Assembly: GCF_002262875.1 (NCBI RefSeq)
Contig: NZ_NKYE01000009.1
Location: 186,001 to 250,000 of the forward strand
DNA length: 64,000 bases
DNA from: Amycolatopsis antarctica
GTDB taxonomy: Bacteria > Actinomycetota > Actinomycetes > Mycobacteriales > Pseudonocardiaceae
Direction of reading: 5' to 3'
Part shown: positions 1 through 9,010 of the stretch, piece by piece
Position numbering within the stretch: the stretch's first letter is position 1
Layout: each line of letters begins with the position of its first letter
Translations under genes and position numbers: made by a program
The notes under the pieces: model-generated
What the model was told of the DNA's origin: nothing
Databases searched by the model: none
Seen by the model: only the letters and a program-made list of their open reading frames with translations

Positions 1-12
1 CGGACCGGGCGC

Positions 13-1908
13 TCACAGGCTCAGCTCCGGCTTGAGCTGGGAGACCGTCCACATGCGACGCTTGCGTGCCGCGAGTGTGGACACCAGCAGCCCGCCCGCC
101 AGATAGGCGAGCAGTACCGCGACATCGCCGAGAATGCTCAGCGACGCACCGGTGTAGAGCAGGTGCCGCAGCCCGTCGATCACGTACCCCATCGGCAGCA
201 CGAGGTGCAGCGGATACAGCGCGTCGGGGATCGTCTGCCACGGGAACGTCCCGCCCGCGCTGACCAGTTGCAGTACCAGCAGTACCAGTCCCAGGAACTT
301 GCCCACCGCACCGAACATCGCGTTCAGCGCGTGCATGATCGCGGTGAAGGCCAGCGAGGTGAGCACCAGGAAACCGATGGCGCCCAAGGGATGCGCGACC
401 CGGATGCCGACGAGCCAGGTGACCGCGCCGAACAGCACCACCACCTGTGCGACGCCGAGAGCCGCCGAGGCCAGCCAGCCGCCGACGGCCACCCGCAGCG
501 GTGACGCCCCCGCGGCCAGCGATCGGGTGGACAGCGGCCGCAGCAGCAGGAACAGCACGAACGCACCGATCCAGGTGGCCAGTGCCATGAAGAACGGTGC
601 CAGCCCCGCACCGTAGGTGCCCGCCGAGGCGACGCCCACCGAGTTCACCGACACCGGATCGGCGATCGTGCTGGCCGTGGCGTCCCGGGTCGGATCGTCC
701 GGGTTGGGGATCTGGGCCAGCCCGTCGCGCAGCCCGTCCCGGAGCTGCGCCGACCCCGAGGCCAGCTCGTTCGTGCCGCCGACGGCCTGCTGTTCGCCCT
801 CGTCGAGGCGCGCCGCGCCGTCGCGGAGCTGGTTCGCTCCGTCCGAGGCCTTCGCGATACCGCCGGTCAGTGCCGGCGCCGAACCGGCGAGCTGGGCCGC
901 CCCGTCGGACACCCTGCGTGCGCCGTCGGCGAGAGTGTCGAGCTGCCCGGAGGTCTCCTGGATCTTGCCGTTGGCGTCGTTGACGGGTTTCCGAGCGTCC
1001 TCGAGCACGGCGATCGTCGCCTGCACCTCTGCTTCCGGAAGGCCCGCGTCCCGCAGTCGCTGGGTGATCCGGTCCCGCGCGGCGTCAAGGTCGCCCTGGA
1101 GCCCGGTGGACGCGCTCGCGAGCAGAGATCCGGCCTCGGCCAGCCTGGTGTTGCCCTCGGCGACCTGGCTCGCCCCGTCGGCGAGTTGCCGGGACTGGTC
1201 CGGTAGCGCGGTGGTGCGCTCGCGCAGGGTGGTCAGTCCGCTCGCCAGTTCGGTCCCGCCGCCCGCGAGCTGCTTGGCCCCGTCGGCGAGTTCCTGTTGC
1301 CCCGATTGGAGTTTTCCGGCCCCGTCCGCCAGCGTGGTGGCCCCGTCGGAGGCCTGCCCGATGTTGGCGTAGATGGTGGAGAAGCCGACGAGGAACTTGT
1401 CGGCGGCCTCGGTGCCGACCTTCTTCGCGATCGTCCCGCGTACCTGCTCGGCGACCTGGTCGGCGATGGTGCCGGACAGGTAGTTGTTGGCGTCGTTGGT
1501 GGTCAGCGTCATCGTCGCCTGCTGCGGCCGGAAGTCGCCGGAGGAGAGCAGGGCGGCGGAGAAGTCCCGGGGGATTGTGATGGCGAAGGAGTACCGGTCG
1601 TCGCGCACCCCGGCCTGCGCTTCCTCCTCGGAGACCTCGTGCCACTGGAAGGTGCCCGAGCCGAGGACCTCGTCGGTGACCTCGCGCCCGATGTCGCGGC
1701 GCGCGCCGGAGGAGTCGGTGGCACCGGCGTCGGTGGTGACGATCGCCGCGGGCAGCTTGTCCAGCCTGCCGTACGGGTCGTAGTTGGCGTAGAGGTAGAA
1801 GCTCGCGTACAGCAGGGGAACGAGCACCATCGCCGCCAGCGCCAGCTTCGGCAGGACGCCGGTGCTGAGCCTGCGCAGTTCGTTGCGCGCGATGCGGAGG
1901 CCGCTCAT
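13..1908 (-). CDS. YhgE/Pip-family membrane protein (ABC-2-like), 631 aa
   Basis: The N-terminus (MSGLRIARNELRR) is followed by one membrane segment near residues 20-40. A long extracytoplasmic region holds many copies of a DGAxxLxxGxxxL pattern and should form extended helices. Five or so hydrophobic segments fill roughly the last 200 residues. This is the layout of the YhgE/Pip family (phage-infection protein, ESX/EsaA-like), usually thought to export or to organise the envelope; the substrate is unknown. The ATG overlaps the stop of the upstream ATPase-like gene by 2 nt, so the two are translationally coupled. An in-frame extension upstream of the ATG lies inside that gene and was ignored. 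The family call is confident, the function is not. Confidence 0.85.
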   Translation of the reverse strand: MSGLRIARNELRRLSTGVLPKLALAAMVLVPLLYASFYLYANYDPYGRLDKLPAAIVTTDAGATDSSGARRDIGREVTDEVLGSGTFQWHEVSEEEAQAGVRDDRYSFAITIPRDFSAALLSSGDFRPQQATMTLTTNDANNYLSGTIADQVAEQVRGTIAKKVGTEAADKFLVGFSTIYANIGQASDGATTLADGAGKLQSGQQELADGAKQLAGGGTELASGLTTLRERTTALPDQSRQLADGASQVAEGNTRLAEAGSLLASASTGLQGDLDAARDRITQRLRDAGLPEAEVQATIAVLEDARKPVNDANGKIQETSGQLDTLADGARRVSDGAAQLAGSAPALTGGIAKASDGANQLRDGAARLDEGEQQAVGGTNELASGSAQLRDGLRDGLAQIPNPDDPTRDATASTIADPVSVNSVGVASAGTYGAGLAPFFMALATWIGAFVLFLLLRPLSTRSLAAGASPLRVAVGGWLASAALGVAQVVVLFGAVTWLVGIRVAHPLGAIGFLVLTSLAFTAIMHALNAMFGAVGKFLGLVLLVLQLVSAGGTFPWQTIPDALYPLHLVLPMGYVIDGLRHLLYTGASLSILGDVAVLLAYLAGGLLVSTLAARKRRMWTVSQLKPELSL

Positions 1909-2588
1909 TCGCCTGCTCCCTCGGCTTCGCCCGCCGGTACCGGTTCGGGTGCGCAGCGGGTGGGTGCCGGTTGCTCGTCCGAGCCGGCCCTCGCCGCCTC
2001 GGCCGGCAGGGCGGCGGACGGGACGGTCGCGGTGAGCACCACGACGGCGAGACCGCGCGCGGCGTGCTCCGTGGCGAGCGTCCACCAGCCGCCGGTGTCG
2101 CTGGTGTGCCGGTCGGGGGTGTCCAGCACCAGCGCGACCACCCCTGGCCGGGCGGCGGCGAGGTCCGCGAGCAGCCGGGTGCGGACGGCCGGTTCCAGGT
2201 TCTCGAAGCGGGTGCCCGCGTAGGGGGCGAGGTCGTGCGCCGCCAGCCAGGCGGCGACCTCCGCTCTGCCCGCGCCGCGCCGGGCCAGTGCCAGTTCCTC
2301 GCCGACGACGACCCGCAGCGGCAGCGCGTCGTCGGGTTCGCTGACGCCGGGCACGTCCACCAGGCCGACCGCCCGGCGCAACCCGGCCCGGTCGTCGTCA
2401 CCGTCGAGGGTCACCGCGCCGGTGCCCGGCCGCAGGCGCCCGGCCAGTGCCAGGCCGAACGCGGTCAGTCCGGTGCCGGGATCGCCGTGCAGCAGTGCGA
2501 GTTCACCGCCGGCGACGGTGAGCGAGGTCGGTGGCAGCAGGCGCCCGTGCGGGCCGTCCACGGACACCCGATCGGCCTGTATCCGCAT
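1905..2588 (-). CDS. Degenerate ABC-type ATPase-like protein, 227 aa
   Basis: The layout is that of a short ABC ATPase, but the catalytic motifs have decayed. The P-loop position reads GDPGTGLT (residues 35-42) with Leu in place of the invariant Lys. There is no LSGGQ signature, and the Walker B region (VALVLDTPD) lacks the catalytic Glu. The C-terminus is a Pro/Ala-rich tail. A good ribosome site (GGGGAG, 8 nt upstream) precedes the ATG. It is the first gene of a two-gene unit with the YhgE-like protein. Regulatory or structural partner is a more likely role than ATP-driven transport. This is an inference from motif loss. Confidence 0.7.
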   Translation of the reverse strand: MRIQADRVSVDGPHGRLLPPTSLTVAGGELALLHGDPGTGLTAFGLALAGRLRPGTGAVTLDGDDDRAGLRRAVGLVDVPGVSEPDDALPLRVVVGEELALARRGAGRAEVAAWLAAHDLAPYAGTRFENLEPAVRTRLLADLAAARPGVVALVLDTPDRHTSDTGGWWTLATEHAARGLAVVVLTATVPSAALPAEAARAGSDEQPAPTRCAPEPVPAGEAEGAGE

Positions 2589-2609
2589 CGGGACTCTCCC
2601 CTGAATTGA

Positions 2610-2623
2610 ACTGACTGGTCAGT
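2610..2623. promoter_or_regulatory. TetR-type operator candidate (inverted repeat)
   Basis: ACTGAC-TG-GTCAGT is a perfect 6-bp inverted repeat about 20 bp upstream of the leftward ATPase-like/YhgE unit. ACTGAC/GTCAGT dyads of this size are typical TetR-family sites. No TetR gene lies in the window next to it, so the regulator must be just outside or elsewhere. Confidence 0.55.
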
Positions 2624-2730
2624 CTAAAATTAGGCGCTCATCAGTCAGAACGGCAAGCCGAGGTGACCTGATCCACCGATACGAGTGATCCAGGGACCCT
2701 GCCGTGCGCCGTACCTGGGATGCTGGAGGA

Positions 2731-3516
2731 ATGGACGACCCGCCGCCGGACGACCTGCGCCGCGCCGAGGCCGCGCTCCACCTGCGCGCGGAACTGGCCT
2801 GCGCGGCGGCCACCAGCGCGAGCCTGCCCGGACGGTTCGACGCCCGGCGTCGCGGTGGCCTGTTCACCGTCCACGTCAGCGAGCCCTCGCTGAGGTTTCT
2901 CTGCGCGGTGTGGGGTGCCGATCCGGGCGATCTCGGCCCCGCCCTGCGCGCGCTCGACGATCTGCCGCTCGCGCGACTGGTGCTCCCGCGGCCCGGAGTC
3001 GACGGCGCTGCCCGTTGCCGGTCCGCCGGGCTGCACCGCCTGCCGGACAGCGTGCTGGCGCTCGCCTCGCCTGCCTCCCCATCCGCCGGTCCGTCCGCCG
3101 GTTCCGTCCGGGTGCGGGTCGAGGACGCGGAACCCGCCGCGTTCGCCGCCGTTCTCCTGGATGGTTACCTGGCGGGCGGAGTGCTGGCGGATTTCCTGCG
3201 CACCGAGCACCTGGCATGGCCGGTGCACCGCTTCCTCGCCCGGTCCGGCGGACAGCTCCTCGGCGCCGCGGCGATGACGCTGCACGGCGACGTCGCCGTA
3301 CTCGGTGGGGCGGCCACCCCGGTGCGCCATCGTGGACGCGGGGCGCAGTCGGCCCTGCTGCGGCATCGGCTCGGCGTGGCGGCCGGCTTCGGCTGCACTC
3401 TCGCCGTGGCGACCGCGGCGGTCGGTTCGCCGAGCGAACGCAACCTGGCCCGACACGGCTTCGCCACCCACCGCAGGACGAACTGGGTGCGTCCCGCAAC
3501 CGTGCTCACTCGCTGA
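2731..3516 (+). CDS. GNAT-family N-acetyltransferase, 261 aa
   Basis: The C-terminal half (about residues 140-255) has the GNAT pattern, including a LGGAATPVRHRGRGAQSAL stretch resembling the acetyl-CoA pyrophosphate loop (R-x-x-G-x-G/A) and a late S/R-N-L-A-R-H-G-F element typical of the last strand and helix. The N-terminal half is not recognised. Start choice is uncertain: the ATG at 2731 has GGAGG almost touching it, while a GTG at 2704 is also possible with AGGGA about 8 nt upstream. The substrate cannot be predicted. It is transcribed away from the YhgE unit and converges on the next acetyltransferase gene. Confidence 0.75.
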   Translation: MDDPPPDDLRRAEAALHLRAELACAAATSASLPGRFDARRRGGLFTVHVSEPSLRFLCAVWGADPGDLGPALRALDDLPLARLVLPRPGVDGAARCRSAGLHRLPDSVLALASPASPSAGPSAGSVRVRVEDAEPAAFAAVLLDGYLAGGVLADFLRTEHLAWPVHRFLARSGGQLLGAAAMTLHGDVAVLGGAATPVRHRGRGAQSALLRHRLGVAAGFGCTLAVATAAVGSPSERNLARHGFATHRRTNWVRPATVLTR

Positions 3517-3538
3517 GGCGCCCGTCCCGCCCGCGTGC

Positions 3539-4462
3539 TCAGGCCGCCGGGCGGGCCTCCCAGACCGTCCACACCGGACGGTAGCCACGGCGGGGCCAGA
3601 AGACCGAGGACAACGGGTTGGTGGGGCTGAAGAACAGCACCGTGCCGTTGACCCCGTCGACATCGAGGGCCTGGTGTGCCTCCCGGGTCAGCGCCGCGCC
3701 CACGCCCCGGCCGCGCGCCCACGGCGCCACCGACAGCGTCAGCACGTACCCCCACCGTCCGGAGTGGACCTTCCCGTTGAGGGGACTGCGGCCGGTGGTC
3801 GGCATGGTGCCGCAGTCGGCGAGACCGGCCGGACGACCGTCGAGTTCCGCGATCCACACCGAGCCGCCGAAGAAGATCGACCGGCGCAGGCCGCGCTCCA
3901 GCAGGGCCGCGGAGTTCTCCCGCACCACGCTGGGTCCGGACGCCGCCGAGTAGCGCAGTTCCTCCAGTGCCAGCCCCACCAGTTCGCCCACGTCCTCGGC
4001 GGCGGCCCTGCGGATCACCGGGCCGTCCCCGGGCGTGGGTTGCGCCGCGGACGGGGGCGCGGCCGGCCTCGGCCGTACCGCGAGATGGTTCAGCGCCGCG
4101 AAACCGTGCGCGAGCAGTGTGTGCGTCGGCTCGACGTCGCGGCTCGGCCACATCACCGTGCGCACCGAGTCGGCTCCGGGATCCTCCTCGCGCACCCGGT
4201 CGGCGAACACCCGCAGCAGCGCGTCCATCCCGGCCGCACCGGTGTCGCCGAGCAGCGGGGTCAGCTCGAAGTTGTCCCTCGGCCCCCACAGGCTCTCCAT
4301 CGACTCCGGGCCGTGGAAGCTGCGCACCAGCACGCCGCGCACCTTCGTGCCGTCCGGCAGCGCCGCGGTCAGCGTCTCGCCCTCGGGAACGTGCGACTCC
4401 GCCGCGATCATCGGGTCGAGCGCGGTGAACCGGCGGGACTGCGCCTCGTCGAACTCGCTCAC
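3539..4462 (-). CDS. GNAT-family N-acetyltransferase (two-domain), 307 aa
   Basis: Two GNAT-like halves are visible. The C-terminal half (about residues 165-305) carries the canonical VAPWARGRGVGAALTREA acetyl-CoA loop and the late VLFFSPTNPLSSVFW/RRGYRPV element. The N-terminal half is more divergent. The GTG at 4462 is chosen because GGGAG lies 7 nt upstream; this start is 10 nt downstream of the methyltransferase stop, suggesting co-transcription with it. The substrate is unknown. Confidence 0.8.
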   Translation of the reverse strand: MSEFDEAQSRRFTALDPMIAAESHVPEGETLTAALPDGTKVRGVLVRSFHGPESMESLWGPRDNFELTPLLGDTGAAGMDALLRVFADRVREEDPGADSVRTVMWPSRDVEPTHTLLAHGFAALNHLAVRPRPAAPPSAAQPTPGDGPVIRRAAAEDVGELVGLALEELRYSAASGPSVVRENSAALLERGLRRSIFFGGSVWIAELDGRPAGLADCGTMPTTGRSPLNGKVHSGRWGYVLTLSVAPWARGRGVGAALTREAHQALDVDGVNGTVLFFSPTNPLSSVFWPRRGYRPVWTVWEARPAA

Positions 4463-4472
4463 CGTGTCTCCC

Positions 4473-5369
4473 TCATCGCGTCCCGTTCGTACAGCGGAAG
4501 ATCGCCGTGCCGGGGAAGAGCCTGCCACGCAACGGGCTCCACTGGCCCCAGATCCGGTCGTGCCCCGGAGGCCACTCGGGTTCGAGCAACTCGTCGAGGA
4601 CCAGCCCGGCGGCGGTCAGCGCGCGCACGTAGTCGCCCAGGGTCCGGTGGTACTCCACGTACGTCGCCCGGCCCGTCTCGTCGACCTCGACGTAAGGGGT
4701 GCGGTCGAAGTACGGCTGGGTCACCGTCAATCCGAGTGGCCCCGGATCGTCCGGGAAGATCCAGCGCATCGGGTGGGTCACGGCGAAGACCCACCGCCCG
4801 CCGGGCCGGAGCACCCTGGCCACCTCGCCGAACACGGCCTCGACGGAGGCGACGAAGGGCACCGCGCCGAAGGCCGAACAGGCGGCGTCCATGCTCGCGT
4901 CCGCGATGGGCAGGTACTCGGCGTTCGCCTGCACGAGCGGGACGGGCACGCCGGTGCGCTCGTTGGCCGCCCTGGCATGCCGCAGCATCCCGCCCGAGAT
5001 GTCCAGCGCCACGGCGTCCGCGCCGTTGCGGATGAGCCAGCGCGCACAGGGTGCCGAGCCGGCGCCCACCTCCAGCACCCGGGCGCCCGCGACCTCGCCG
5101 AGCAGCCGGGCGTCCGCCTCGCGCAGTCCCTCAGGGCACCAGACGAAGTCCTCGTCGCCGAGGAAGCCGCCATGGGTGGCGTGGTAGTCGTCGGCGTCGG
5201 CGTCCCACCAGGCGATGCCGGCCGCCGCGGCCTCCGCGGACCCGACCTGCCGGTGGGCCGTCCCGGTGGTGCCGAGTGCCTGCTCGGCGTCCTGGTGACG
5301 GTGCGGGTCGGCGCCGGTCGCGGGCGGGGTTCCTGGGCTCTCGCCGGTGGCGGATCTGGGCGTGGACAC
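4473..5369 (-). CDS. Class I SAM-dependent methyltransferase, 298 aa
   Basis: Motif I is VLEVGAGSAPCARWL, followed by ALDISGG (the acidic residue that binds the SAM ribose) and NAEYLPIADASMDAACS, as in the Methyltransf_11 group. RVLRPGGRWVFAVTHP is the usual post-motif III strand and turn. The N-terminal 60 residues are an unusual Ser/Thr/Ala-rich leader before WWDADADDYH. The GTG at 5369 is preferred because a -10-like CAGAAT lies 6 nt upstream, giving a leaderless message; a GTG at 5390 is the alternative. The probable partner is the acetyltransferase 10 nt downstream. Substrate unknown. Confidence 0.82.
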   Translation of the reverse strand: MSTPRSATGESPGTPPATGADPHRHQDAEQALGTTGTAHRQVGSAEAAAAGIAWWDADADDYHATHGGFLGDEDFVWCPEGLREADARLLGEVAGARVLEVGAGSAPCARWLIRNGADAVALDISGGMLRHARAANERTGVPVPLVQANAEYLPIADASMDAACSAFGAVPFVASVEAVFGEVARVLRPGGRWVFAVTHPMRWIFPDDPGPLGLTVTQPYFDRTPYVEVDETGRATYVEYHRTLGDYVRALTAAGLVLDELLEPEWPPGHDRIWGQWSPLRGRLFPGTAIFRCTNGTR

Positions 5370-5529
5370 GGCGGTATTCTGGCTGTTCACCCCGTACGGC
5401 CGGGCAGCGGGATGGGGCCGGTTGATCGGGTGCCACCCTGTTTGTGCCGGCGGGACGCGGCCGCGTAGGATAGCGGACAGCGCATTGGGTTCGCGCTGCC
5501 TTCCGTCCAGCGGACTCGATGCTGGGCAG

Positions 5530-5571
5530 TGTTCCGGATAGGACGTTCCGGAAGGGACATTCCGCACGGAA
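5530..5571 (+). repeat. Three tandem 14-nt repeats in the rpsA 5' leader
   Basis: TGTTCCGGATAGGA, CGTTCCGGAAGGGA and CATTCCGCACGGAA lie head to tail, 136 nt before the rpsA start. They share an nNTTCCGnAnGGAn core. A weak promoter candidate, TTGTGC-18 nt-TAGGAT (5442-5471), lies just upstream, which would put the repeats in the transcribed leader or at the promoter. They could be a protein-binding array or an RNA element. The purpose is unknown. Confidence 0.4.
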
Positions 5572-5706
5572 CAAGGGGTCGCGCACCTGGCGGTGATGCT
5601 CGCGGCCGTTCTCCTGTGGACGTTTGCTCGCTCCGTCGCCTCGTGCCCATCGCGCACGCAAACCACACACCCACTATTCCCTATCCGTACCGGAGCAACC
5701 CGCCTA

Positions 5707-7227
5707 ATGACCATCGACACCGCCACCGCCCCGACTGCTGCCGCCTCGCCGCAGGTCGCCATCAACGACATCGGGACGGAGGAAGACTTCCTCGCAGCCA
5801 TCGACAAGACCATCAAGTACTTCAACGATGGCGACATCGTCGAAGGAACCATCGTCAAGGTCGACCGCGACGAAGTCCTGCTCGACATCGGTTACAAGAC
5901 CGAGGGCGTCATCCCCTCGCGTGAGCTCTCGATCAAGCACGATGTCGACCCGGCCGAAGTGGTCACCGTCGGCGATGAGGTCGAAGCCCTCGTTCTCCAG
6001 AAGGAGGACAAGGAAGGCCGCCTGATCCTGTCCAAGAAGCGCGCCCAGTACGAGCGCGCCTGGGGCACGATCGAGGAACTCAAGGAGAAGGACGAGCCGG
6101 TTTCCGGCACCGTCATCGAGGTCGTCAAGGGTGGTCTCATCCTGGACATCGGCCTCCGCGGCTTCCTCCCGGCCTCCCTCGTCGAGATGCGCCGCGTGCG
6201 CGACCTGCAGCCCTACGTCGGCCGCGAGCTCGAAGCCAAGATCATCGAGCTGGACAAGAACCGCAACAACGTGGTCCTGTCCCGCCGCGCCTACCTGGAG
6301 CAGACTCAGTCCGAGGTGCGCAGCGAGTTCCTCAACGCGCTCGCCAAGGGCCAGGTTCGCAAGGGCGTCGTCTCCTCGATCGTCAACTTCGGTGCGTTCG
6401 TGGACCTCGGCGGCGTCGACGGCCTGGTGCACGTCTCGGAGCTGTCCTGGAAGCACATCGACCACCCCTCCGAGGTCGTCGAGGTCGGCCAGGAGGTCAC
6501 CGTCGAGGTGCTGGACGTCGACATGGACCGCGAGCGCGTGTCCCTGTCGCTGAAGGCGACCCAGGAAGACCCGTGGCGTCAGTTCGCCCGTACCCACGCG
6601 ATCGGCCAGATCGTGCCGGGCAAGGTCACCAAGCTCGTTCCGTTCGGTGCGTTCGTGCGCGTCGAGGAGGGCATCGAGGGCCTGGTGCACATCTCGGAGC
6701 TGGCCGAGCGCCACGTCGAGATCCCGGAGCAGGTCGTCCAGGTCGGTGGCGAGGTCATGGTCAAGGTCATCGACATCGACCTCGAGCGTCGCCGCATCTC
6801 GCTGTCGCTCAAGCAGGCCAACGAGGGCGTCACCACCGAGACCGAGTTCGACCCGACTCAGTACGGCATGGCGGCCGAGTACGACAACGAGGGCAACTAC
6901 ATCTACCCCGAGGGCTTCGACCCGGAGACCCAGGAGTGGCAGGAAGGCTTCGACACGCAGCGTGAGGAGTGGGAGCGTCAGTACGCGACCGCGCACGAGC
7001 GCTACGAGCAGCACATGAAGCAGATCGCGAAGGCCGCCGAGGCCGACGCGGAAGCCGCTGCCGAGGCCATCGCCGGGGGCGGCGAGTCCGCTACCACCGG
7101 TGGCGGTGGCGGGGAGCAGAGCTACACCTCCGCTCCGGCCGACTCCGCGCCCAAGGGTGGCGGCGGCTCGCTCGCCAGCGACGAGCAGCTCGCGGCCCTG
7201 CGGGAGAAGCTCTCCGGCGGTGCGTGA
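5707..7227 (+). CDS. rpsA: 30S ribosomal protein S1, 506 aa
   Basis: Four S1 (OB-fold) RNA-binding repeats are present at about residues 35-105, 120-190, 205-275 and 290-365; the last two contain the hallmark GAFVDLGGVDGLVHVSELSW and GAFVRVEEGIEGLVHISEL stretches. The tail is acidic and Gly-rich, as in actinobacterial S1. The protein sits on the 30S subunit and helps load mRNA. The start MTIDTATAPTAAAS matches actinobacterial S1; the nearest ribosome site, GGAG, is 11 nt upstream, consistent with the weak sites typical of this gene. The leader is long and a strong terminator follows. Codon use is markedly biased, as expected for a highly expressed gene. Confidence 0.98.
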   Translation: MTIDTATAPTAAASPQVAINDIGTEEDFLAAIDKTIKYFNDGDIVEGTIVKVDRDEVLLDIGYKTEGVIPSRELSIKHDVDPAEVVTVGDEVEALVLQKEDKEGRLILSKKRAQYERAWGTIEELKEKDEPVSGTVIEVVKGGLILDIGLRGFLPASLVEMRRVRDLQPYVGRELEAKIIELDKNRNNVVLSRRAYLEQTQSEVRSEFLNALAKGQVRKGVVSSIVNFGAFVDLGGVDGLVHVSELSWKHIDHPSEVVEVGQEVTVEVLDVDMDRERVSLSLKATQEDPWRQFARTHAIGQIVPGKVTKLVPFGAFVRVEEGIEGLVHISELAERHVEIPEQVVQVGGEVMVKVIDIDLERRRISLSLKQANEGVTTETEFDPTQYGMAAEYDNEGNYIYPEGFDPETQEWQEGFDTQREEWERQYATAHERYEQHMKQIAKAAEADAEAAAEAIAGGGESATTGGGGGEQSYTSAPADSAPKGGGGSLASDEQLAALREKLSGGA

Positions 7228-7271
7228 GCATCCGCTGAGCAGAGCTGACGCCTAGCGGCACCCAGCAGCGA

Positions 7272-7312
7272 CAGCGAGGCCCCGTGTCCTATGTGGACAC
7301 GGGGCCTCGCTG
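7272..7312 (+). terminator. rpsA terminator, 18-bp perfect stem
   Basis: Positions 7272-7289 pair perfectly with 7295-7312 around the loop TATGT, 45 nt after the rpsA stop. There is no clear U-tract, which is common for actinobacterial terminators. Confidence 0.85.
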
Positions 7313-7386
7313 CGTTCCGGGCAACGGTATCGACTGGTCGTGCGGTAGGCGAAAAATGGTGGCGGACCTGCCGAGGGCATGCCGAA

Positions 7387-7414
7387 GCCCGCGGCCACCG
7401 GGGTGGTCGCGGGC
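7387..7414 (-). terminator. Hairpin downstream of the 70-aa small gene
   Basis: GCCCGCGGCCACC (7387-7399) pairs with GGTGGTCGCGGGC (7402-7414) with one G-U pair; the inner pairs must open to form a loop. It lies 16 nt past the stop of the leftward small gene and faces the rpsA terminator. Confidence 0.5.
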
Positions 7415-7430
7415 CTCTGAAGCGATCGGG

Positions 7431-7643
7431 TCAGGTGGTCGCGGGCGCCCAGACGTGTTCCGCGGCGGCCGCGCGCGCCCTGCGGCGGAGGCCGGCCAGG
7501 CTGTGCTTCGCGGGTACCAGGAGCGCGGTCAGCCAGTTGCGGCGGTACTCGTCGAGTGCCTCGGAGACCATTCGATGGGTGATGCAGTGGACCAGGCCCG
7601 GCGTGCCGAGCCGGTGCCTGCCGACGTGCGTGCTGGCTGGCAT
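7431..7643 (-). CDS. Small basic protein of unknown function, 70 aa
   Basis: The gene is supported by a strong ribosome site (GGAGGA, 5 nt before the ATG), GC-rich third positions and a hairpin after the stop. The protein begins MPASTHVGRHRLGTPG, is basic (rich in Arg and His), and has an amphipathic stretch EALDEYRRNWLTALLVPAKH in its middle. There is no recognisable domain, signal peptide or membrane helix. It sits between convergent rpsA and divergent coaE. A nucleic-acid-binding role would suit the charge, but I do not recognise the family. Confidence 0.6.
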   Translation of the reverse strand: MPASTHVGRHRLGTPGLVHCITHRMVSEALDEYRRNWLTALLVPAKHSLAGLRRRARAAAAEHVWAPATT

Positions 7644-7809
7644 GGTTCCTCCGTGTGGGCGACTGTCCCGTTCGGCACCGTACTCAATCGGCCGGTGAAA
7701 ACTCGACAGGCCGACGGCGTGTCACCCACATCAGTTGCCGATTCGCAACTTGGACCCGGAGGGTCATCTCGCACGGGCCGGACCAGCGGCGACTGGTTGA
7801 ATGCGTGTC

Positions 7810-8991
7810 ATGTTGCGAGTGGGACTCACCGGAGGCATCGGAGCGGGCAAGTCGACAGTGGCGAACCGGCTGGCCGAGCACGGTGCCGTGATCATCGACG
7901 CCGACCTGATCGCCCGCGAGGTCGTGCAACGCGGTACCGAGGGACTGGCCGAGATAGTGCGCGCCTTCGGCACCGGCGTGCTCGACGCCGGCGGTGCCCT
8001 CGACCGCCCGGCACTGGCAGCGAAGGCGTTCGCCGACGAGGAGTCGCGCCGGACCCTCAACGCGATCGTGCATCCCCGGGTCGGTGCGCGGACCGCCGAA
8101 CTCATGGAGCGCGCCGCGCCCGACGCGATCGTCGTGCACGACATCCCGCTGCTCGTCGAAGGCGGCCTCGCGCCGCACTACCACCTGGTGCTGGTCGTCG
8201 ACGCCGATCCCGAGGTGCGGGTGGCGCGGCTGACGGACGCGCGCGGCATGACCGAGGCCGACGCCCGCGCCCGGATCGCCGCGCAGTCCACCGAACGGCA
8301 GCGCCGCGAGGTGGCCGACGTGTGGCTGGACAACGGCGGCCACACCGAGATCGTACTGTCCGAAGTGGACACTCTCTGGGCGGACCGGCTGGTGCCCTAC
8401 GAGGCCAACGTGCGCCTGCGCCGCCCGCGCCCGCCCCTGTCGCCGGTGATCGCGGAGTACGACCCGTCGTGGCCGGAGCAAGCCGGCCGGGTGCTGGCGC
8501 GGATCCGCGCGGCCGTCGGCGACCGGGTCGAGCGAGTGGATCACATCGGCTCCACCTCGGTACCGGGACTGCCCGCCAAGGACGTGCTGGACCTGCAGAT
8601 CCTGGTGCCCAGCCTGGACGCGGCCGACGGGATCGCGGACACGCTCTCCGAGGCGGGCTTCCCGAGGGCCGAGGGCGAGTGGTGCGACGAGTCCAGGGAA
8701 CGGGACGGCCGGCTGCCGAAACGGTTCCACTTCGGCGGGGACCCCGGCCGGCCGGTCAACCTGCACGTCCGCTCCCCGGAGACACCGGCGTGGCGGGTCG
8801 CGCTGCTTTTCCCGGCCTGGCTGCGCGCCGAACCCGCCGAACGCGACGCCTACGCCGCGGTGAAACGGGAGCTCGCGAACGTGCACGAGGGCGGCAGCAC
8901 CCTCGCCTACGCCGACGACAAGCAGGACTGGATCAACGCCGCCTTCGACCGTGCGGAGGAGTGGGCGGAGCGCACCGGGTGGACGCCCTGA
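7810..8991 (+). CDS. coaE: Dephospho-CoA kinase fused to a UPF0157/GrpB domain, 393 aa
   Basis: Residues 1-200 are CoaE: P-loop GGIGAGKST (8-16), the [11 protein letters not shown] region, and the lid segment [17 protein letters not shown]. CoaE phosphorylates dephospho-CoA, the last step of coenzyme A synthesis, in the cytosol. Residues from about 210 onward form a UPF0157 (GrpB-like) nucleotidyltransferase-fold domain ([34 protein letters not shown]). This fusion is the normal form in mycobacteria and relatives; the role of the extra domain is not settled. [11 protein letters not shown] matches known CoaE N-termini, so the ATG at 7810 is preferred over 7801. No clear ribosome site is visible. 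Confidence 0.95.
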   Translation: MLRVGLTGGIGAGKSTVANRLAEHGAVIIDADLIAREVVQRGTEGLAEIVRAFGTGVLDAGGALDRPALAAKAFADEESRRTLNAIVHPRVGARTAELMERAAPDAIVVHDIPLLVEGGLAPHYHLVLVVDADPEVRVARLTDARGMTEADARARIAAQSTERQRREVADVWLDNGGHTEIVLSEVDTLWADRLVPYEANVRLRRPRPPLSPVIAEYDPSWPEQAGRVLARIRAAVGDRVERVDHIGSTSVPGLPAKDVLDLQILVPSLDAADGIADTLSEAGFPRAEGEWCDESRERDGRLPKRFHFGGDPGRPVNLHVRSPETPAWRVALLFPAWLRAEPAERDAYAAVKRELANVHEGGSTLAYADDKQDWINAAFDRAEEWAERTGWTP

Positions 8992-9010
8992 CGATCCGCC
9001 GCGGCAGGGC

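Noticed and set aside
5704-7014. A 436-codon frame antisense to rpsA
   Set aside because: A mirror of biased rpsA codons, rich in Leu/Asp/Val, with no ribosome site or promoter.
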